Below, piece after piece: positions 18,912 to 28,902 of a DNA stretch of 64,000 nucleotides. Origin of the DNA: Pseudonocardiales bacterium (GTDB taxonomy: Bacteria > Actinomycetota > Actinomycetes > Mycobacteriales > Pseudonocardiaceae); assembly GCA_019243635.1 (NCBI GenBank), contig JAFAUB010000152.1:30647-94646 (forward strand), given 5' to 3'. The notes under the pieces are model-generated. The model ran no database searches. It saw nothing but the letters and a program-made list of their open reading frames with translations, and had not been told where the DNA came from. Each line of letters starts with the position of its first letter. Within the stretch, counting starts at the first letter, position 1. The position numbers were made by a program, and so were the translations under genes.

Positions 18912-20125
18912 CGGGCTCCTCCTTCGGAGGAGCCCGGGTCGGCCTCCAGCGCGGCGGTCGCACCGCGGTAGTAGTCCTGGGCCGCCGCGACACCGGCTCC
19001 CAGCTCCACCTTGGCCCCGGCGTCGGCCAGTGACATCTCGGCGCTGGCCAGCGCGGCAAGGCACATCACCTCGTTGAGGTCGCCGAGGTGGCCGATCCGG
19101 AACACCGTGCCCGCCACCTTGGACAGGCCGCCACCGAACGACGAGCGGTAGCGGTGGAAGCCGATCCGGCAGACCTCCGCGGCGTCCACGCCCTCCGGGG
19201 TGCGGATCGCCGTGACGGTGTCGGAGTACCACTGCGGATCCAGCGCACACAGCGACAGGCCCAACGCGCCCACCCCGCGACGGACCCCCTCGGCGAGCCG
19301 GTGGTGGCGCTGGAACACCCGCAGCAGGCCTTCGTCGAACAGCAGGTCCAGCGAGCACCGCAGGCCGTGCAGCATCGGTGTGGGCGGGGTGTAGGGAAAG
19401 TAGCCGAGGTCGTTGGTCCTGAGCATGTCCTCGAAGCTGAAGTAGCAGCGCGGCATCGTCGAGGACTTGTGCGCCTCCAACGCCTTGGCGCTGACCCCGA
19501 GCATGGACATCCCAGGGGGCAGCATCAAACCCTTCTGCGAGCCGGTCACCGCCAGGTCGACGCCCCACGCCTGCTGCTCGAACGGGATCGAGCCCAGTGA
19601 GGACACCGCGTCGACGAACAGCAGCGCGTCCGAGCCGGCCGCGTCCATCACCCGCCGGACACCGGCGATGTCGGAGGTCACCCCCGTGGCCGTCTCGTTG
19701 TGGCAGGCGAAGACACCCTTGATGGTCTTGTCCTCGGCGAGGTGACGAGCGTAGTCCTCCAGCGGGACGCCCTCACCCCACTCCCGGTCGACACAGATCA
19801 CGTCGAGACCCAGCCGCTGCGCCATACTGGCCCAGAGCTGGGAGAACTGACCGAAACGCGACATCAGCACCCGGTCGCCCCGGTTGAGGGTGTTGCTGAT
19901 CGCCGCCTCCCACGCCCCGGTACCGGAGGACGGGTACATGAAGACCCGGCCGGTCTCGTTGGCGAAGACCTTCTTCAGGTCGGCGAACAGCGGCAGCGTC
20001 AGCTCGGGGAAGTCCGGTGCCCGGTGGTCCTGCATCGGGACGTTCATCGCGCGGCGCACCGCGTCCGGGACGTTGGTCGGACCGGGGATGAACAGGTGCA
20101 TGGGTCCGTTCGGCATGGTCGTCAC
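18908..20125 (-). CDS. sga: Serine-glyoxylate aminotransferase
   Basis: 405-residue class V PLP aminotransferase that moves the amino group of serine to glyoxylate, giving hydroxypyruvate and glycine. It has PGPTNVP at the start, the SSGTGAWE phosphate-binding turn (residues 66-73), FVDAVSSLG and the PLP lysine in TGSQKGLM (Lys198). The GTG start overlaps the glyA stop by 4 bp (GTGA). Alanine-glyoxylate aminotransferase is the close alternative; the serine-cycle neighbours decide the call. Confidence 0.9.
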   Translation of the reverse strand: MTTMPNGPMHLFIPGPTNVPDAVRRAMNVPMQDHRAPDFPELTLPLFADLKKVFANETGRVFMYPSSGTGAWEAAISNTLNRGDRVLMSRFGQFSQLWASMAQRLGLDVICVDREWGEGVPLEDYARHLAEDKTIKGVFACHNETATGVTSDIAGVRRVMDAAGSDALLFVDAVSSLGSIPFEQQAWGVDLAVTGSQKGLMLPPGMSMLGVSAKALEAHKSSTMPRCYFSFEDMLRTNDLGYFPYTPPTPMLHGLRCSLDLLFDEGLLRVFQRHHRLAEGVRRGVGALGLSLCALDPQWYSDTVTAIRTPEGVDAAEVCRIGFHRYRSSFGGGLSKVAGTVFRIGHLGDLNEVMCLAALASAEMSLADAGAKVELGAGVAAAQDYYRGATAALEADPGSSEGGAR

Positions 20126-21441
20126 CGCCCTTCGAGGCTGGGTGCTTGGGGGCCGGGTGCTTGGGGGTGGGGCGCGAGCTGTGGGTACAACGGGTAGCGC
20201 GTGGTGAGCACCCGGGTGCGCTCGCGCAGGGACGCTCGCGCGGCCTCGTCCGGATCTCCGGTGAGCGCGTTGGAAATGATCTTGCCGATCTCGCGGAAGT
20301 CGTCCTCCCGCAGGCCCCGGGTGGCCAGTGGGGATGCCCCGATCCGCAGGCCGGACGCGACGGCCGGCGGTCGGGGGTCGAAGGGCACCGCGTTGCGGTT
20401 GACGGTGATCCCGATCTCGGCGAGCCGGTCCTCGGCCTGCCGCCCGTTCAGCGGGGACTCCCGCAGGTCGGCGAGCACCAGGTGGGTGTCGGTGCCGCCG
20501 GTGAGCACGGTGAGCCCGCCGCCGAGCATCTCCTCGGCGAGCGCCCGGGCGCCGGCGCGGGTGCGCCGCTGACGCTCCCGGAACGCCGGCGACGCGGCGA
20601 TCTTCAGCGCCACCGCCTTGGCCGCGATCACATGCATCAGTGGGCCGCCCTGCCAGCCCGGGAACGTCCGCGAATTGATCTTCTTCGCGAACTCCTCCCT
20701 GCAGAGGATCATCCCGCTGCGCGGCCCGCCCAGCGTCTTGTGGATCGTCGTGCTGACGACGTCGGCGTAGGGCACCGGGTTGGGATGCTCACCGGCGGCG
20801 ACCAGACCGGCGAAGTGCGCCATGTCGACGACCAGGTAGGCGCCCACCTCGTCGGCGATCTCGCGGAAGCGGGCGAAGTCCAGCTGCCGGGGGTAGGCCG
20901 ACCAGCCGGCGAGGATCATCTTCGGCCGGTGCTCCTTCGCCAGCCGGGCGAGCTCGTCCATGTCCACCAGCGAGGTCTCCCGGTCCACCCCGTAGGGCAC
21001 CACGTTGTAGTGCAGCCCCGAGAAGTTGAGCCGCATGCCGTGGGTGAGGTGCCCGCCATGGTCGAGCTTCATCCCCAGGAACGTGTCACCGTGCTCCATC
21101 AGCGCGCTGTAGACGATGGCGTTGGCCGAGGCGCCGCTGTGGGGCTGCACGTTGGCGTGCTCGGCTCCGAACAGCTCCTTGGCGCGGTCGATGGCCAGCT
21201 GCTCAGCCACGTCGACGTACTCGCACCCGCCGTAGTACCGCCGGCCCGGGTAGCCCTCCGCGTACTTGTTGGTGAGTACCGAGCCCTGGCAGTCCAGGAC
21301 AGCCTGCGGCACGAAGTTCTCCGAGGCGATCATCTCCAGGGTGTGCTCCTGGCGGGCGAGCTCGCCCGCGAGCACCTCGGCGATCTCAGGGTCGACCTCG
21401 GCGACCGGCATGGTGAAGAAGTCGGCGGGCAGAGCACTCAT
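20122..21441 (-). CDS. glyA: Serine hydroxymethyltransferase
   Basis: 439 residues, class I-fold PLP enzyme that joins glycine and methylene-tetrahydrofolate to serine, the C1 entry step of the serine cycle. SENFVP (residues 40-45), [15 protein letters not shown] and the PLP lysine motif [14 protein letters not shown] (Lys235) are present. The C-terminal 20 residues are a Pro/Gln-rich tail not typical of the family. ATG 21441 has a GAGGA site. It heads the seven-gene operon, so the main promoter should be in 21442-21766. A second, housekeeping glyA elsewhere would be expected but cannot be seen here. Confidence 0.94.
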   Translation of the reverse strand: MSALPADFFTMPVAEVDPEIAEVLAGELARQEHTLEMIASENFVPQAVLDCQGSVLTNKYAEGYPGRRYYGGCEYVDVAEQLAIDRAKELFGAEHANVQPHSGASANAIVYSALMEHGDTFLGMKLDHGGHLTHGMRLNFSGLHYNVVPYGVDRETSLVDMDELARLAKEHRPKMILAGWSAYPRQLDFARFREIADEVGAYLVVDMAHFAGLVAAGEHPNPVPYADVVSTTIHKTLGGPRSGMILCREEFAKKINSRTFPGWQGGPLMHVIAAKAVALKIAASPAFRERQRRTRAGARALAEEMLGGGLTVLTGGTDTHLVLADLRESPLNGRQAEDRLAEIGITVNRNAVPFDPRPPAVASGLRIGASPLATRGLREDDFREIGKIISNALTGDPDEAARASLRERTRVLTTRYPLYPQLAPHPQAPGPQAPSLEGR

Positions 21442-21766
21442 TGGCGAATCCTCGGCTCGTAGGGCTGTGACCTCGTAGGGCTGTGACTCTGGTGGGACGG
21501 GGACCGTGTCGATGGAGAACCCACCACCGCCGAGGCTGGCGAACCCGTGATCGGCGAACCCCCTCCCCGGGCAGCATATCGACGGGGCACCCGGACAGAC
21601 AGCCCTCCTCGTGAACGCTCCCGGGCCCACGCCTGCTCACCACCGGGCCTCGCGACATCCACGAACCGGCGCGACGGTCGCAGCCACGCGGATCGCCGCG
21701 AGGACCATGCGTACCGCCTCGGACGTTCGTCCTGATCTGACGCCATCCTGATCTGACTCGGCCAGT
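21442..21766. promoter_or_regulatory. Leader region of the serine-cycle operon
   Basis: 325 bp without a gene on the operon side. It contains a perfect tandem duplication of a 16-bp unit (CTCGTAGGGCTGTGAC) at 21456-21471 and 21472-21487, close to the glyA start. I looked for a glycine-riboswitch core and could not support one. Confidence 0.45.
21456..21487. repeat. 16-bp tandem duplication before glyA
   Basis: Two identical 16-bp copies with no spacer, 15 bp upstream of the glyA start. They could be a regulator site pair or a recent slip-strand duplication. Confidence 0.65.
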
Positions 21767-22633
21767 CTAGGGTGGGAGGCATGACGACAGCACGGCCCGG
21801 GTGAGATCCTCGTCGAAGTAGGGGAGCATACTTGTGAAGTCGGGACAGGAGTTCACCTCGAGTATGAGCGGACCATGCGCCGTCCGCAGAATGTCGATTC
21901 CGGCATGGCCGAGCCCGAGGGCGCGAGCCGCTTCTTCGGCCAACTCGCGCTCGTTCGGTGTCAAGTCGACGGGATGCTGTGTCGCCCCGCCCGCGATATT
22001 GCTTCGCCACTCGTTCCCGGCGGCTGTCCGTAGAGTCGCCGCCAGCAGATGCCCACCCGTTACCACAGCTCTGATGCTTTGCCCGTAGAATTCCGTAACC
22101 TCCGGCTGTAGGATGAGAGCGCCCGGCCCCTCGGACTCAAGTTCGTGGAAGGCCCGAGGCAGAAAAGCGGCATGCTCAGCGCGACGAACCCATCGGCCCT
22201 GTGCGCCGTGGGTGCGTTTTATGACCACCGGGTACCGGATCTCTCCCGCCACAGAGAGCGCACGTTCCAGGTCGAGGGAACAGATAGCGCTCGGTACCTG
22301 AGGAAGTGAGGCGTGCGACAACCGTACCGCTGTGGCCGCCTTGTCGTCCGCTGTCAGCACACCGTCGACGGGGTTCTGCGTGTACGCTCGCCGAGAGAGC
22401 ACACGGAAGGCGTGTACCGCCGCTGGGTACCCGAAAAAAAGATAAGGGGCAAGGCTGGTGACGTCAATGGCGCCCGCCGTATCGCGGACCGCCGCTTCTC
22501 CGTTCAAGCTGATGTCGACGGTGAGCGTCGGGAGGTCGATAACCCGGACAGGAATGCCGAGTTCGGCGGCCGCCGCAACAAGCCGAGTAGGCACGTTCGC
22601 GGCATACGGGTTGCGCGCGATGCCAAGCGTCAT
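21767..22633 (-). CDS. RimK-like ATP-grasp ligase
   Basis: 288 residues with ATP-grasp features: YPVVIKRTHGAQGRWV (lysine and glycine-rich loop, about residues 140-155), the LILQPEV strand, the SIRAVVTGG strand and the metal-binding C-terminal LEVNSCPDF. RimK-type enzymes join carboxylates to amines, often on peptides or cofactors. ATG 22633 overlaps the upstream ATP-grasp stop as ATGA. The upstream frame extends to 22768 but reads the repeat of the other gene. Substrate unknown; no precursor peptide or carrier is recognisable next to it. Confidence 0.78.
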   Translation of the reverse strand: MTLGIARNPYAANVPTRLVAAAAELGIPVRVIDLPTLTVDISLNGEAAVRDTAGAIDVTSLAPYLFFGYPAAVHAFRVLSRRAYTQNPVDGVLTADDKAATAVRLSHASLPQVPSAICSLDLERALSVAGEIRYPVVIKRTHGAQGRWVRRAEHAAFLPRAFHELESEGPGALILQPEVTEFYGQSIRAVVTGGHLLAATLRTAAGNEWRSNIAGGATQHPVDLTPNERELAEEAARALGLGHAGIDILRTAHGPLILEVNSCPDFTSMLPYFDEDLTRAVLSSCLPP

Positions 22634-23577
22634 GTGGCAGTGCCTCCCAATCGGCCTCCCAATCGGCCTCCCAATCGGTCTCCGAGCCGGCGTGTCATGG
22701 CGAGTTGGAGTATAGCGCCCGCGACGTCTTCGCCGGTCGCGGCAGAAATACCGGCGAAGCCGGCCCATGCGTCAACCTCCAGGACCCGAACGGTTCCGTC
22801 GTCGTCCTCGATCAGGTCCACGCCTCCATAGTCGAGTCGGCAGGCTTCCAATGCCGCCACCGCGGTGGATGCCGCCGGGTGATCCAGCGAAAGCCGGGTA
22901 GGGGTTGCGCCAAGCGCGAGGTTGGCCCTGACCTCGCCGGAGGCCGCTTGGCGCTGCATTAATGCCACACAAGCACCACTCACCACGAAGGCACGCAGGT
23001 CGCGCCCGCCTCCCCCAACCAGAGGCTGGGCAACGTAGTGCTCCCTCGCGAGCGACAAAGGAGACCGTTGCCCACAGCCGCCCTCCCAGGCCGTCAAGAG
23101 CTCACCCGCCGACCCGAAAGCGCGGATTCCCTCACCCCGAACCCCGTGAGCCGGCTTCAGAATCACGCCTCGATGATCCGCAAGAGGCTGCATGGCCTCT
23201 TCGCTCGGTTCGACGAAAGCGATCGTGTGGACGATCGGCACCTGGGCGCGGTGCAACGCGAGATAAGTCAACAACTTGTCTCGCGAACGGTATGCGGCGT
23301 CTGGTTCGTTCAGGACGACGGTCCCTTCGGATGCCCACAACTTCAATGCGGGAGCCACGATTCCTTGAAATGCCGCGACCGTACGGTGCAGGACGACTCC
23401 CGGTCGTACCGGCTTGCCGTCATAACAGCCCGAGATCTCCCCGTCCATGCAGTGAACCTGAAGCCGGTGGGGTTCCCAGGTTGCGAGCCGGATACCACAG
23501 CTCCGCGCGGCTTCGCATAACAACCACCAGTTAGAACGTCGCACACTGGGATAGTGCAGCACCACGATGTCCTCCAT
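22630..23577 (-). CDS. ATP-grasp ligase with Gly-Arg-Leu repeat tail
   Basis: 315 residues, an ATP-grasp protein (GVILKPAHGVRGEGIRAF lysine/glycine loop, YVAQPLV strand, RDLRAFVVSG and the metal site DLIEDDDG...VLEVDAWAGF). The C-terminus ends in repeated RLGG units encoded by a 12-bp tandem repeat. It is coupled to a second ATP-grasp gene (ATGA) and divergent from the gene at 23622 with only 44 bp between starts. A diverged 71-bp copy of its 5' part lies at 24301-24371. Joint action of the two ligases on one substrate is inference. Confidence 0.75.
   Translation of the reverse strand: MEDIVVLHYPSVRRSNWWLLCEAARSCGIRLATWEPHRLQVHCMDGEISGCYDGKPVRPGVVLHRTVAAFQGIVAPALKLWASEGTVVLNEPDAAYRSRDKLLTYLALHRAQVPIVHTIAFVEPSEEAMQPLADHRGVILKPAHGVRGEGIRAFGSAGELLTAWEGGCGQRSPLSLAREHYVAQPLVGGGGRDLRAFVVSGACVALMQRQAASGEVRANLALGATPTRLSLDHPAASTAVAALEACRLDYGGVDLIEDDDGTVRVLEVDAWAGFAGISAATGEDVAGAILQLAMTRRLGDRLGGRLGGRLGGTAT
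22643..22678. repeat. 12-bp minisatellite in coding sequence
   Basis: Three perfect copies of CCTCCCAATCGG with a degenerate fourth after them. They encode the RLGG tail of the ATP-grasp protein and lie immediately before the coupled start of the next gene. Confidence 0.8.
23366..23437. repeat. Source copy of a duplicated ATP-grasp gene fragment
   Basis: This 72-bp internal piece of the ATP-grasp gene recurs at 24301-24371 in the same orientation, with four substitutions and one missing base; the last 36 bp are identical. Confidence 0.7.
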
Positions 23578-23621
23578 CGTGCGGATTGTACATGCCCTAA
23601 GCTGCCGGTACGATAGCGCTC

Positions 23622-24287
23622 ATGACTTCGGAGACCGTTTTCGGCGACATCGTCCCCCTGGTCCCAGAGGAGGAACTGCGTGGCGAAGAACTCGAACATC
23701 TGCGGCGGCTGGCCGGCGGCCGGCGAGAGCGCGAGCTGAGCCCGAAAGGCCAGTGGGAGCTGGTTCGGGGAGACGGGCCACTCTTTTCCGCTCCACACGA
23801 GGCGGCACAGCTGCGCGATGGGGTTGATAAGATCGCTGAGCGAGGCACGGCTGATCTCGCATTTGCGCTGGCACGCGCCACCGGTGGGTCCGCGCTGGCT
23901 ACGGTGGATCGTCAGCTCGGTGACCCGAATTGGGATGTCGGCCACCCGTATGTTGCGCGGGCCAGAGCGTTATCTGGAGAGTGGCCGACTATTGATCTAC
24001 ATATGATGCGCCCGAGAGGACCGGAGATCTGCATCGGTCTCGGACCGGAGCCAAAAATGAGCGACGGCCTGTGGAGGCCGATTATGGAGGAAGCTGTGAT
24101 GAGCGGGCTGAGGGCGTCGGTCAACTGGCCCTTCGCGGCTGGTCCCAGGACCGTAACCGGCCAGCTGCAACGTGAGGGTCGACGAGCGATTCAGCTGGAG
24201 CTCTCCTGTGAGTGCTATGATCCGAGCCACCCCGCGATGCGGCGCGCGTGGAGTTCCCTGGCGCGCGCCGCACGGCGGCTGGTGTAA
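23622..24287 (+). CDS. Hypothetical protein divergent from the ATP-grasp pair
   Basis: 221 residues, soluble, with an N-terminal acidic helical part and a C-terminal part containing Trp, Cys and a CECYDP stretch. No family is recognised. It shares a 44-bp promoter gap with the ATP-grasp operon. GC content is lower than in the neighbouring serine-cycle genes, so it and the pair may have been acquired together. Could be a substrate protein, partner or regulator of the ligases, but nothing in the sequence decides. Confidence 0.55.
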   Translation: MTSETVFGDIVPLVPEEELRGEELEHLRRLAGGRRERELSPKGQWELVRGDGPLFSAPHEAAQLRDGVDKIAERGTADLAFALARATGGSALATVDRQLGDPNWDVGHPYVARARALSGEWPTIDLHMMRPRGPEICIGLGPEPKMSDGLWRPIMEEAVMSGLRASVNWPFAAGPRTVTGQLQREGRRAIQLELSCECYDPSHPAMRRAWSSLARAARRLV

Positions 24288-24300
24288 CATATTCTTCACG

Positions 24301-24371
24301 TGAAATGCCGCGATCGTACAGTGCGGATGACTCCTGGTCGTACCGGCTTGCCGTCATAACAGCCCGAGATC
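24301..24371. repeat. Diverged 71-bp copy of the ATP-grasp fragment
   Basis: Matches 23366-23437 (see that entry). It sits between the ends of two convergent genes and is too short to encode anything, so it is a scar of an earlier duplication. Confidence 0.7.
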
Positions 24372-24385
24372 GGCCGGTACGCTGT

Positions 24386-25582
24386 TCATGGTGATGAGAG
24401 GGCGGGAAGCTCCCACTGGTGGGGGCTGTCCGGGCGATCGAGCCAGATGGTGTGACGGCCGTGGTGGACGGTGAGGCCGAATCGGTCCCGGGTGGGTCGA
24501 CCGATGTGGCGCCAGTGGTGATGCGCGGTTTCGATGCGGTCCCAGAGTGGGACGGGTCCGCCTCGGCGCACGGTGTGGACGCCGTCTGTGCCGGTGGTGT
24601 GGCATGCCCAGGAACCGTCACCTTGAGCGATCCAGGTTTCGGTGGGGTTGCCGTTGTTGGGGGTGAACGTGAGGTGGTTCCATCCCCCGCCGGGGAGGGT
24701 GAGTGCAGTGAAGAATTCGAAGGGGTCGGCCTCGTCGGTGACGATGTCGACGGGAAGGGTTGTGGGTCGCTGGTCGCCTCCGTCGTCGATGGCGCGAAAC
24801 GCCCGATCGGCCGCGTCGTGGCGGTCTAGGTGGCGCAGCGGCATGAACCCGCCGAAGTCGGGCAGCAAACGGCCTTGCGCGCAGCCGTCTGCTTGCACGG
24901 TGAGTCTGGCCAGCAGGCCACCACAGTCGCGCCGGTCCAGTGGCAGCACGATGATGCCACCAACACGGGTCTGCGCAATCCATTCCCGGGGTACGCCGGG
25001 GATGCCGACGGTGGCGATGATCCGGTCGAACGGTGCGCCAGCTGCATACCCCTTAGTACCGTCTTGCACAGCCAGGTGGGGCTGGTAGCCGAGTTCGGTG
25101 AGGCGGTCCCGGGCGGTGCTGACCAGGCTCGGGTCGATGTCGATACTCGTCACATGGTCGCAACCGGCACGGTGGCACAGCAGCGCGGTGTTGTAGCCGG
25201 TTCCGGTGCCGATTTCCAGAATGTCGTCTCCGGGCTGGACGTCCAGGGCTTCGAGCATCGACGCCATTAACGAGGGGGTGGTGCTGGATGAGGTGGACAC
25301 ACCGGTGACCGGTTGACCTCGCCGAGCGGTCTCGGTGCGTGTGTCGTCCCCGTTGAGTTGGGTGATCAATGGATGGTTGCTGTAGACGCCCTCCGCCCAC
25401 GTGGGGCTAGAGGATTCCACGAGTACCCAGCTTGAGAGTTCGGGAATTTGCGTGAAGTAGTACGGCACGAAGGGGCCTCGGGGAATTTCACGAAACGCCG
25501 TGAGCCATTCGGGATCTGACACGTCGCCGCTCGCGGCGAGCGTATCGACAAACCTGGCTTGCAGCGAGTCGATATCAGTCAC
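24386..25582 (-). CDS. tgmC: Graspetide-type maturation methyltransferase (PCMT-like)
   Basis: 398 residues. The N-terminal two-thirds is a protein-L-isoaspartate O-methyltransferase-like domain with SAM motif ILEIGTGTGYNTALL at about residues 120-135. The C-terminal third (from about residue 290) matches the extra domain of actinobacterial methyltransferases that accompany ATP-grasp peptide maturases (TgmC type), which methylate aspartates in side-chain-linked peptides. The GTG start overlaps the end of the ligase remnant (GTGA). With the ligase broken and no precursor visible, it may be orphaned. Confidence 0.75.
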   Translation of the reverse strand: MTDIDSLQARFVDTLAASGDVSDPEWLTAFREIPRGPFVPYYFTQIPELSSWVLVESSSPTWAEGVYSNHPLITQLNGDDTRTETARRGQPVTGVSTSSSTTPSLMASMLEALDVQPGDDILEIGTGTGYNTALLCHRAGCDHVTSIDIDPSLVSTARDRLTELGYQPHLAVQDGTKGYAAGAPFDRIIATVGIPGVPREWIAQTRVGGIIVLPLDRRDCGGLLARLTVQADGCAQGRLLPDFGGFMPLRHLDRHDAADRAFRAIDDGGDQRPTTLPVDIVTDEADPFEFFTALTLPGGGWNHLTFTPNNGNPTETWIAQGDGSWACHTTGTDGVHTVRRGGPVPLWDRIETAHHHWRHIGRPTRDRFGLTVHHGRHTIWLDRPDSPHQWELPALSSP

Positions 25583-26111
25583 GGCTGTGAACGTCCTTCC
25601 AGCGCGTCAGCAAGAGCACATGCGATGGGCATTCCGGTTTCCTCTCCGATCCAGGCCCACTGGCCGTTCGGGTGGCACTCCAGGAACCACCACCGGCCGT
25701 CCGGGGCCACGACGAAGTCCAGTGCCGCGAACCGTAACCCCAGAGCATCGAGCAGAGTGCCGACCTGTGACCGCACGACGCCTGGAGTCTCCGTCACCGC
25801 GTACGAGATCGACTGATACTGTAGTCGGACCGCCAATCGACGCGCGCCGCCCCCGATGCGGCGTTGATACACGCAGCGAAGAAGCGACCGTCCACGACGG
25901 TCAGCCTGACCTCGTGTTCTTTCGGCACCCATTGCTGGAACAGATGCATGGTCCGAGAAACGTTCGGGTCCGCGCTCTGATCCGCGGTGACCCTGGTCGT
26001 GAATACGTGTCGGAAACCCTCCTCGTCAGAAACTCCGGCGCCGCCGCCAAGCGGCCGTACCGCCGATGCGGGCTCGGGTGTCGTCTCGATACGACCGTAA
26101 GCCCGTCCCAA
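25579..26111 (-). pseudogene. tgmB: Truncated, frameshifted graspetide ATP-grasp ligase
   Basis: Two frames together give only the C-terminal half of a TgmB-type peptide maturase. The first frame (26111 down to 25794) has VFTTRVTADQ..., HLFQQWVPKEHEVRLTVV and ARVDWRSDY. The second frame (ending 25579) continues with LGLRFAALDFVVAPDG and FLECHPNGQWAWIGEETG. The switch falls near 25815-25825. The N-terminal half and the precursor gene are missing and replaced by an XRE regulator gene. Not expected to be functional. Confidence 0.75.
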
Positions 26112-26140
26112 CGGGAAGTGGTCCGATGACGGAAAAACGG

Positions 26141-27391
26141 CTAGTGGTCCACCCTCCGTGGATCATGACCACCGACACCGAGGCGGTTACGCAGGCTGTC
26201 CAGCTCCCACATCCGACGCGGGGCACGGCGGGAGAGGGTGAGCACCAGGTCCCGGGCGATGGGGTCGTTACGGACCCGGGTCGGCGCGAGTCGGTCCGCA
26301 GTGTCCAGGTGGCGGATCGCCTCGTTGTCCCTGTCCCCCTCAGCTTATGCCCAGGATCGTGCGAGGTCGAGGTGCAGCGCCGCGCTGCGGTCCTTGCTGC
26401 TGAGAATGTCCAGGTCGATCGGCTCACGCTCGACGCGCTCGGCGACTTCCGGGCCTTGCCCCAGCTCCGCGCCGATGCAGACGCGCCATACGTTGACGTT
26501 CGTGGGTCCGAAGTGCTGCCGCAGCCCGTTGCGCTCGCCGGTGAGCATGGCGACCCGGGCGGCCTCGTCGAGGTGCTCGGCAGCGGCAGTGGCATCGCTG
26601 TCCCGCGCCGCGAAGTGGGCTCCCATGAGGTGCAGCAGCCCGAACGTCTCGGCACCGAGGGTGTCCTCGTCCCGGATCGTGGTCAAGCGCTGGGCATCAT
26701 CGAGCGCGTGGTCCAGCATCCGCACCGCGCGGCGCCGGCCGCCAGTGCGGGCCACCGAAGGCGCCCGAGCGAACACGGCGAACGCCTCCAGCTCGGGCCG
26801 CTCGGTGATCCGGGCCGCGTCATAGGCGCGCTGCGCCGCCAGCTGTGCCAGGTTCAGGTAGCCGAATGTGGTTGCCAGCACGAAGGCGTGATACGCGGTC
26901 TGAGTAAGCAGCTCGGCCGCGCGCTGCCGTTCCCGGCCATCGCCGGCGACCAAGTGGACCTGCAACTCGATCAGCGCAGCGTCGATGTCCTCGCCTGAGG
27001 ACCGGTAGCTGGCGGTGTCCCTCAGCTCGGCAGCTGATCTTACCCAGCCGTCGAGTGTGTCCAACGGACGCGGTTGGACATCGGGCACATCATCGAGGGC
27101 GGCCTCGTTGAGCCCGCGCCCGATCGCAGCGATCACCCTCTTGGCACGGGCGCTCTCCCGGTCCGGTGGGAGGTAGGGCTGCCCGGTCAGGTCGGCCACG
27201 GAGCAGCCCAGCGCCTCGGCGAGGTCCTCGATCAGGCCCCGCCGGTTGAACCCACGCCGGCCCAATTCCAACATCGACAAGTAGCCCTCGGTGATACCGG
27301 CCAGCCCGGCCGCCACCTCGAGGCTCAACCCACGACGACGGCGAATCATCCGAGCGCGCGCACCGATCACCTGCGCGTCCTCAGCGTCCAT
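26141..27391 (-). pseudogene. XRE regulator with a premature TAA stop
   Basis: An XRE-type regulator with HTH at residues 5-65 (RARMIRRRRGLSLEVAAGLAGITEGYLSML-like region) and a helical TPR-like body. The frame stops at TAA 26345-26347 after 348 residues, but the same frame continues for about 65 codons with family-like sequence (EAIRHLDTADRLAPTR..., RRMWELDSLRNRLGV) to a TAG at 26141. A C-to-T change of a CAA codon would explain it. The truncated product still has the DNA-binding and most helical parts and might work. Confidence 0.65.
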
Positions 27392-27445
27392 GAGATCCCC
27401 CTCCCCGCCAGGCCTTCGCCGATGCCCCGGGGAGCTCGGCTCGCG

Positions 27446-28840
27446 TCACGGACGCAGCCAGTGCAGTGCCGTGCCGAGGTCGGCCACCATGTGTAGGCGA
27501 ATCCCGGCCGGCGTGGCGCCACCGTCTGGGGCATTGCGCCGGGTGCTTTGTGTGCCGTTTTCTGGGGGCACGAGCGCGTGCCGGAAGCCCAGTCGGGCGG
27601 CCTCGACCAGGCGTCGGCGCAGCCCGGTCACCGGCCGTACCTCGCCGGCCAGCCCGACCTCCCCGATCGCCACCGTGTGCGGGGGCAGCAGCAGGTCACC
27701 TGCCGCCGACGCGACGGCGAGCGCGACGGCGAGATCTGCCGCCGGCTCCACCACGCGCATCCCGCCCACCGTCACGGTGTACACGTCTGACCCCGCCAAC
27801 CGCACTCCCCCTCGGCGCTCGATGACCGCCAGGATCATCGCCACCCGAGACGAGTCCAGGCCGCTCACCGCGCGGCGGGGGTTGGCCAGTGCGGATTCGG
27901 CGACCAACGCCTGGACCTCGCCCAACAACGGCCGTTTGCCCTCCACCACGACCGTCACCGCCGTGCCGGGCACCGCGCCGTCGCGGTGGGTGAGAAAGAG
28001 ACCGGACGGGTCGGGCAAACCGGTGATGCCGTCGTCGGTGAGCTCGAAGCAGCCGACCTCGTCGGCGGCCCCGAACCGGTTCTTGATCCCCCGAACCATC
28101 CGCAGCGTGGAGTGCCGGTCGCCCTCGAACTGCAGCACCACGTCGACCAGGTGCTCCAGCACCCGGGGGCCGGCCACCGTCCCGTCCTTGGTGACGTGCC
28201 CGACCAGCACCACCGGCAGTCCGCGCTGTTTGGCGGTGCTGATCAACGCGCTGGTCACCGCGCGGACCTGGGACACCCCGCCTGGGCTGCCCTCCACACC
28301 GGCGCAGGACATGGTCTGCACCGAGTCGACGATCAGCAGTCCCGGATCGACGGCGTCGAGATGCCCGAGCACCGCGGTGAGGTCGGACTCGGCGGCGAGG
28401 AACAGCTCGTCGTGTAACGCTCCGGTGCGCTGCGCCCGCAGTCGGACCTGACCGGTGGACTCCTCGCCGGTCACGTAGAGCGCGCGCCGACCGGCCAGCG
28501 CGCAGCGGTGTGCGACCTCTAGCAGCAGAGTGGACTTCCCGACCCCGGGCTCGCCGGCCAGCAGCACCACCGCGCCGGGCACCAGACCGCCGCCGAGTAC
28601 CCGGTCGAGCTCGCTCACGCCGGTGGCCGTGGCCCGTGCGGCATGCAGGTCGACCTGGGAGATCGGGCGAGCCGGGGCCGACGGCGCACCGGCCGCGACG
28701 GCCGTCACCGGCCGCGGCCGGTGCGCCGTCACGGTGCCCCAGGTGTGGCACTCCGGGCACCGTCCCACCCACTTGGCGACCTCGTGGCCGCAATCACCAC
28801 AGCGGTGTGTGGCGCGGCCGTTCCCGGCTGATCTCACCAT
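27446..28840 (-). CDS. radA: DNA repair protein RadA
   Basis: 464 residues. RadA/Sms is a hexameric branch-migration ATPase of recombination. It has the N-terminal zinc finger (Cys14, Cys17, Cys28, Cys31), Walker [10 protein letters not shown] (96-104), the KNRFG motif near residue 253 and a C-terminal Lon-like domain. ATG 28840 starts just before the zinc finger; the open frame further up is an artefact through lpqE. Next to an LpqE-like gene, as in mycobacteria (radA-lpqE-carD-ispD-ispF order). Confidence 0.96.
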   Translation of the reverse strand: MVRSAGNGRATHRCGDCGHEVAKWVGRCPECHTWGTVTAHRPRPVTAVAAGAPSAPARPISQVDLHAARATATGVSELDRVLGGGLVPGAVVLLAGEPGVGKSTLLLEVAHRCALAGRRALYVTGEESTGQVRLRAQRTGALHDELFLAAESDLTAVLGHLDAVDPGLLIVDSVQTMSCAGVEGSPGGVSQVRAVTSALISTAKQRGLPVVLVGHVTKDGTVAGPRVLEHLVDVVLQFEGDRHSTLRMVRGIKNRFGAADEVGCFELTDDGITGLPDPSGLFLTHRDGAVPGTAVTVVVEGKRPLLGEVQALVAESALANPRRAVSGLDSSRVAMILAVIERRGGVRLAGSDVYTVTVGGMRVVEPAADLAVALAVASAAGDLLLPPHTVAIGEVGLAGEVRPVTGLRRRLVEAARLGFRHALVPPENGTQSTRRNAPDGGATPAGIRLHMVADLGTALHWLRP

Positions 28841-28902
28841 GGTCACGCACGCTATCCAGCCACCCCGACAGTCCGACCGCACCCCCGATCCGGCGCCTGC
28901 GG

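Noticed and set aside
21442..21766. Glycine or serine-related riboswitch before glyA
   Set aside because: I found no convincing aptamer core or paired stems; only a 16-bp tandem repeat is clear.
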